A stretch of DNA of 44,392 nucleotides from Chloroflexota bacterium (GTDB lineage: Bacteria; Chloroflexota; Dehalococcoidia; Lucifugimonadales; Lucifugimonadaceae), in contig JABIHL010000082.1 in the NCBI GenBank assembly GCA_018649665.1, forward strand, positions 1-44,392. The letters run 5' to 3'. A program made the position numbers and the translations under genes. Below are positions 43,727 to 44,392 of this stretch, piece by piece. Under the pieces are notes generated by a model. That model made no database searches. It saw only the letters and a program-made list of their open reading frames with translations, and was not told where the DNA came from. The stretch's first letter is position 1. Each line of letters starts with the position of its first letter.

Positions 43727-44392
43727 TTAGTCAGCCGACACCATCTGCTCTTCAACGGATACAGGAGGAAGGATCCCGCAGAAAATCTCGTAATCGATCA
43801 ATTCTGTGACTTCCGGATTAGCTCCGCAAAGTTTGCAATCTGGATTCTGGCGAATTTTGATCTCCCGGAAGTCCATCGTCAAAGCGTCGATCAGAAGCAT
43901 TCGACTCGTGAGTGTTTCACCAACACCCATAGCGAGCTTGATTACTTCCAACGCCTGAATTGAACCAACAAGTCCAGGAAGTGCGCCAATTACGCCAGCT
44001 TCTGAACAGTTAGGAACTTCGCCCGGAGGCGGAGGATCTGGGAACATGCAGCGGTAGCAACCACTACCCGGCTGATAAGTCGTCGCCTGCCCATCGAACA
44101 CCAGAATGGCGCCATCGACAAGCGGTTTGCCAGACAAATAGGCTGCGTCGTTCACAAGATATCGAGTTGCGAAGTTATCCGCCCCGTTCACGATGATGTC
44201 GTAGTTGGGGATGATATCCATCGCATTGTCGGAATTAATCGGTTCCTCGTGGAGGATTACGTTTGTTTCCGGATTGTGTGCGTTGATCGTCTCTTTAGCC
44301 GAAATAACCTTCGGGCGCCCAACATCTGCATCAGTGTGCAAAATTTGGCGCTGCAAGTTCGAAACGTCAACGGTGTCGAAATCGACTATACC
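43727..44392 (-). CDS. MoeB/ThiF-family E1-like adenylyltransferase (partial, runs off the right edge)
   Basis: The frame is open to the edge. Its first 12 codons read GIVDFDTVDVSN, directly before LQRQILHT, which is the MoeB/ThiF hallmark. Further segments are PNYDIIVNGADNFATRYLVND, LVDGAILVFDGQAT and zinc-binding CYRCMFP...CKLCG, and PNCSEAGVIGALPG. The family adenylates the C-terminus of a ubiquitin-like sulfur carrier (MoaD, ThiS or CysO) before sulfur transfer. The end ELIDYEIFCGILPPVSVEEQ stops where MoeZ-type proteins would continue into a rhodanese domain, so that domain is absent. The N-terminal P-loop-like GxGxxG part lies outside the window. Upstream of cysK, supporting a sulfur-carrier role for cysteine synthesis. 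Confidence 0.9.
   Translation of the reverse strand, partial: GIVDFDTVDVSNLQRQILHTDADVGRPKVISAKETINAHNPETNVILHEEPINSDNAMDIIPNYDIIVNGADNFATRYLVNDAAYLSGKPLVDGAILVFDGQATTYQPGSGCYRCMFPDPPPPGEVPNCSEAGVIGALPGLVGSIQALEVIKLAMGVGETLTSRMLLIDALTMDFREIKIRQNPDCKLCGANPEVTELIDYEIFCGILPPVSVEEQMVSAD

Overview
The window looks like a stretch of chromosome from an uncultured-type bacterium, most plausibly a Chloroflexota (SAR202/Dehalococcoidia-like) lineage. This placement is inference. It rests on lipoproteins with long Thr/Pro/Ser linkers, frequent GTG and TTG starts, many starts without a clear Shine-Dalgarno sequence, and the overall protein flavour. TGA is used as a normal stop (for example at the end of pth, 9312-9314), so the genetic code is standard. 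I see no phage, transposase or CRISPR. About 38 protein genes, two of them cut by the window edges, and one tRNA-Ser are supported.

Layout. 1-2900: the 3' end of tyrS, a structured leader, a class V aminotransferase, then two lipoproteins with peroxiredoxin folds. The first reads through an in-frame TGA and is a strong selenoprotein candidate (UxxC active site plus a downstream stem-loop). The second has lost its active-site cysteines. 2893-9314: DUF1015 protein, ligA, an unrecognised gene split by an apparent frameshift, and pth. 9314-16404: a secreted M30-like metallopeptidase lipoprotein, serS and lysS on the minus strand, then rsmD-coaD-coiled-coil protein. 16405-18100: glutathione-independent formaldehyde dehydrogenase flanked by palindromic repeats. 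18101-21435: a phosphotransferase and an arsenic-type cluster: a PadR regulator with two Cys-Cys pairs, ArsM with all expected cysteines, and a second ArsM-like paralogue that has lost three of them. 21675-25998: polA, mutM, a small membrane protein and tRNA-Ser(UGA). 26372-29895: a hybrid sensor kinase and a lone CheX phosphatase. 30143-34016: sucCD and two alpha/beta hydrolases. 34013-38994: pgpA, PEP carboxylase and two tandem hydroxypyruvate-isomerase-like proteins. 39253-44392: a second phosphotransferase, a short-chain dehydrogenase without YxxxK, an amidase, a cysteine synthase and a MoeB/ThiF E1-like enzyme without a rhodanese domain, running off the right edge.

How the genes fit together. 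Most of the window is housekeeping: translation, DNA replication and repair, CoA synthesis, TCA cycle and anaplerosis. Glyoxylate/serine-type aminotransferase, hydroxypyruvate-isomerase-like proteins, PEP carboxylase, succinyl-CoA ligase and formaldehyde dehydrogenase together would suit an organism handling C1/C2 compounds, but this is only suggestive. The most notable points are the predicted selenoprotein with its Cys-less neighbour, the ArsM pair in which one copy lost the arsenite-binding cysteines next to a Cys-pair PadR, the SDR lacking its catalytic Tyr/Lys, and several distinctive palindromic elements.
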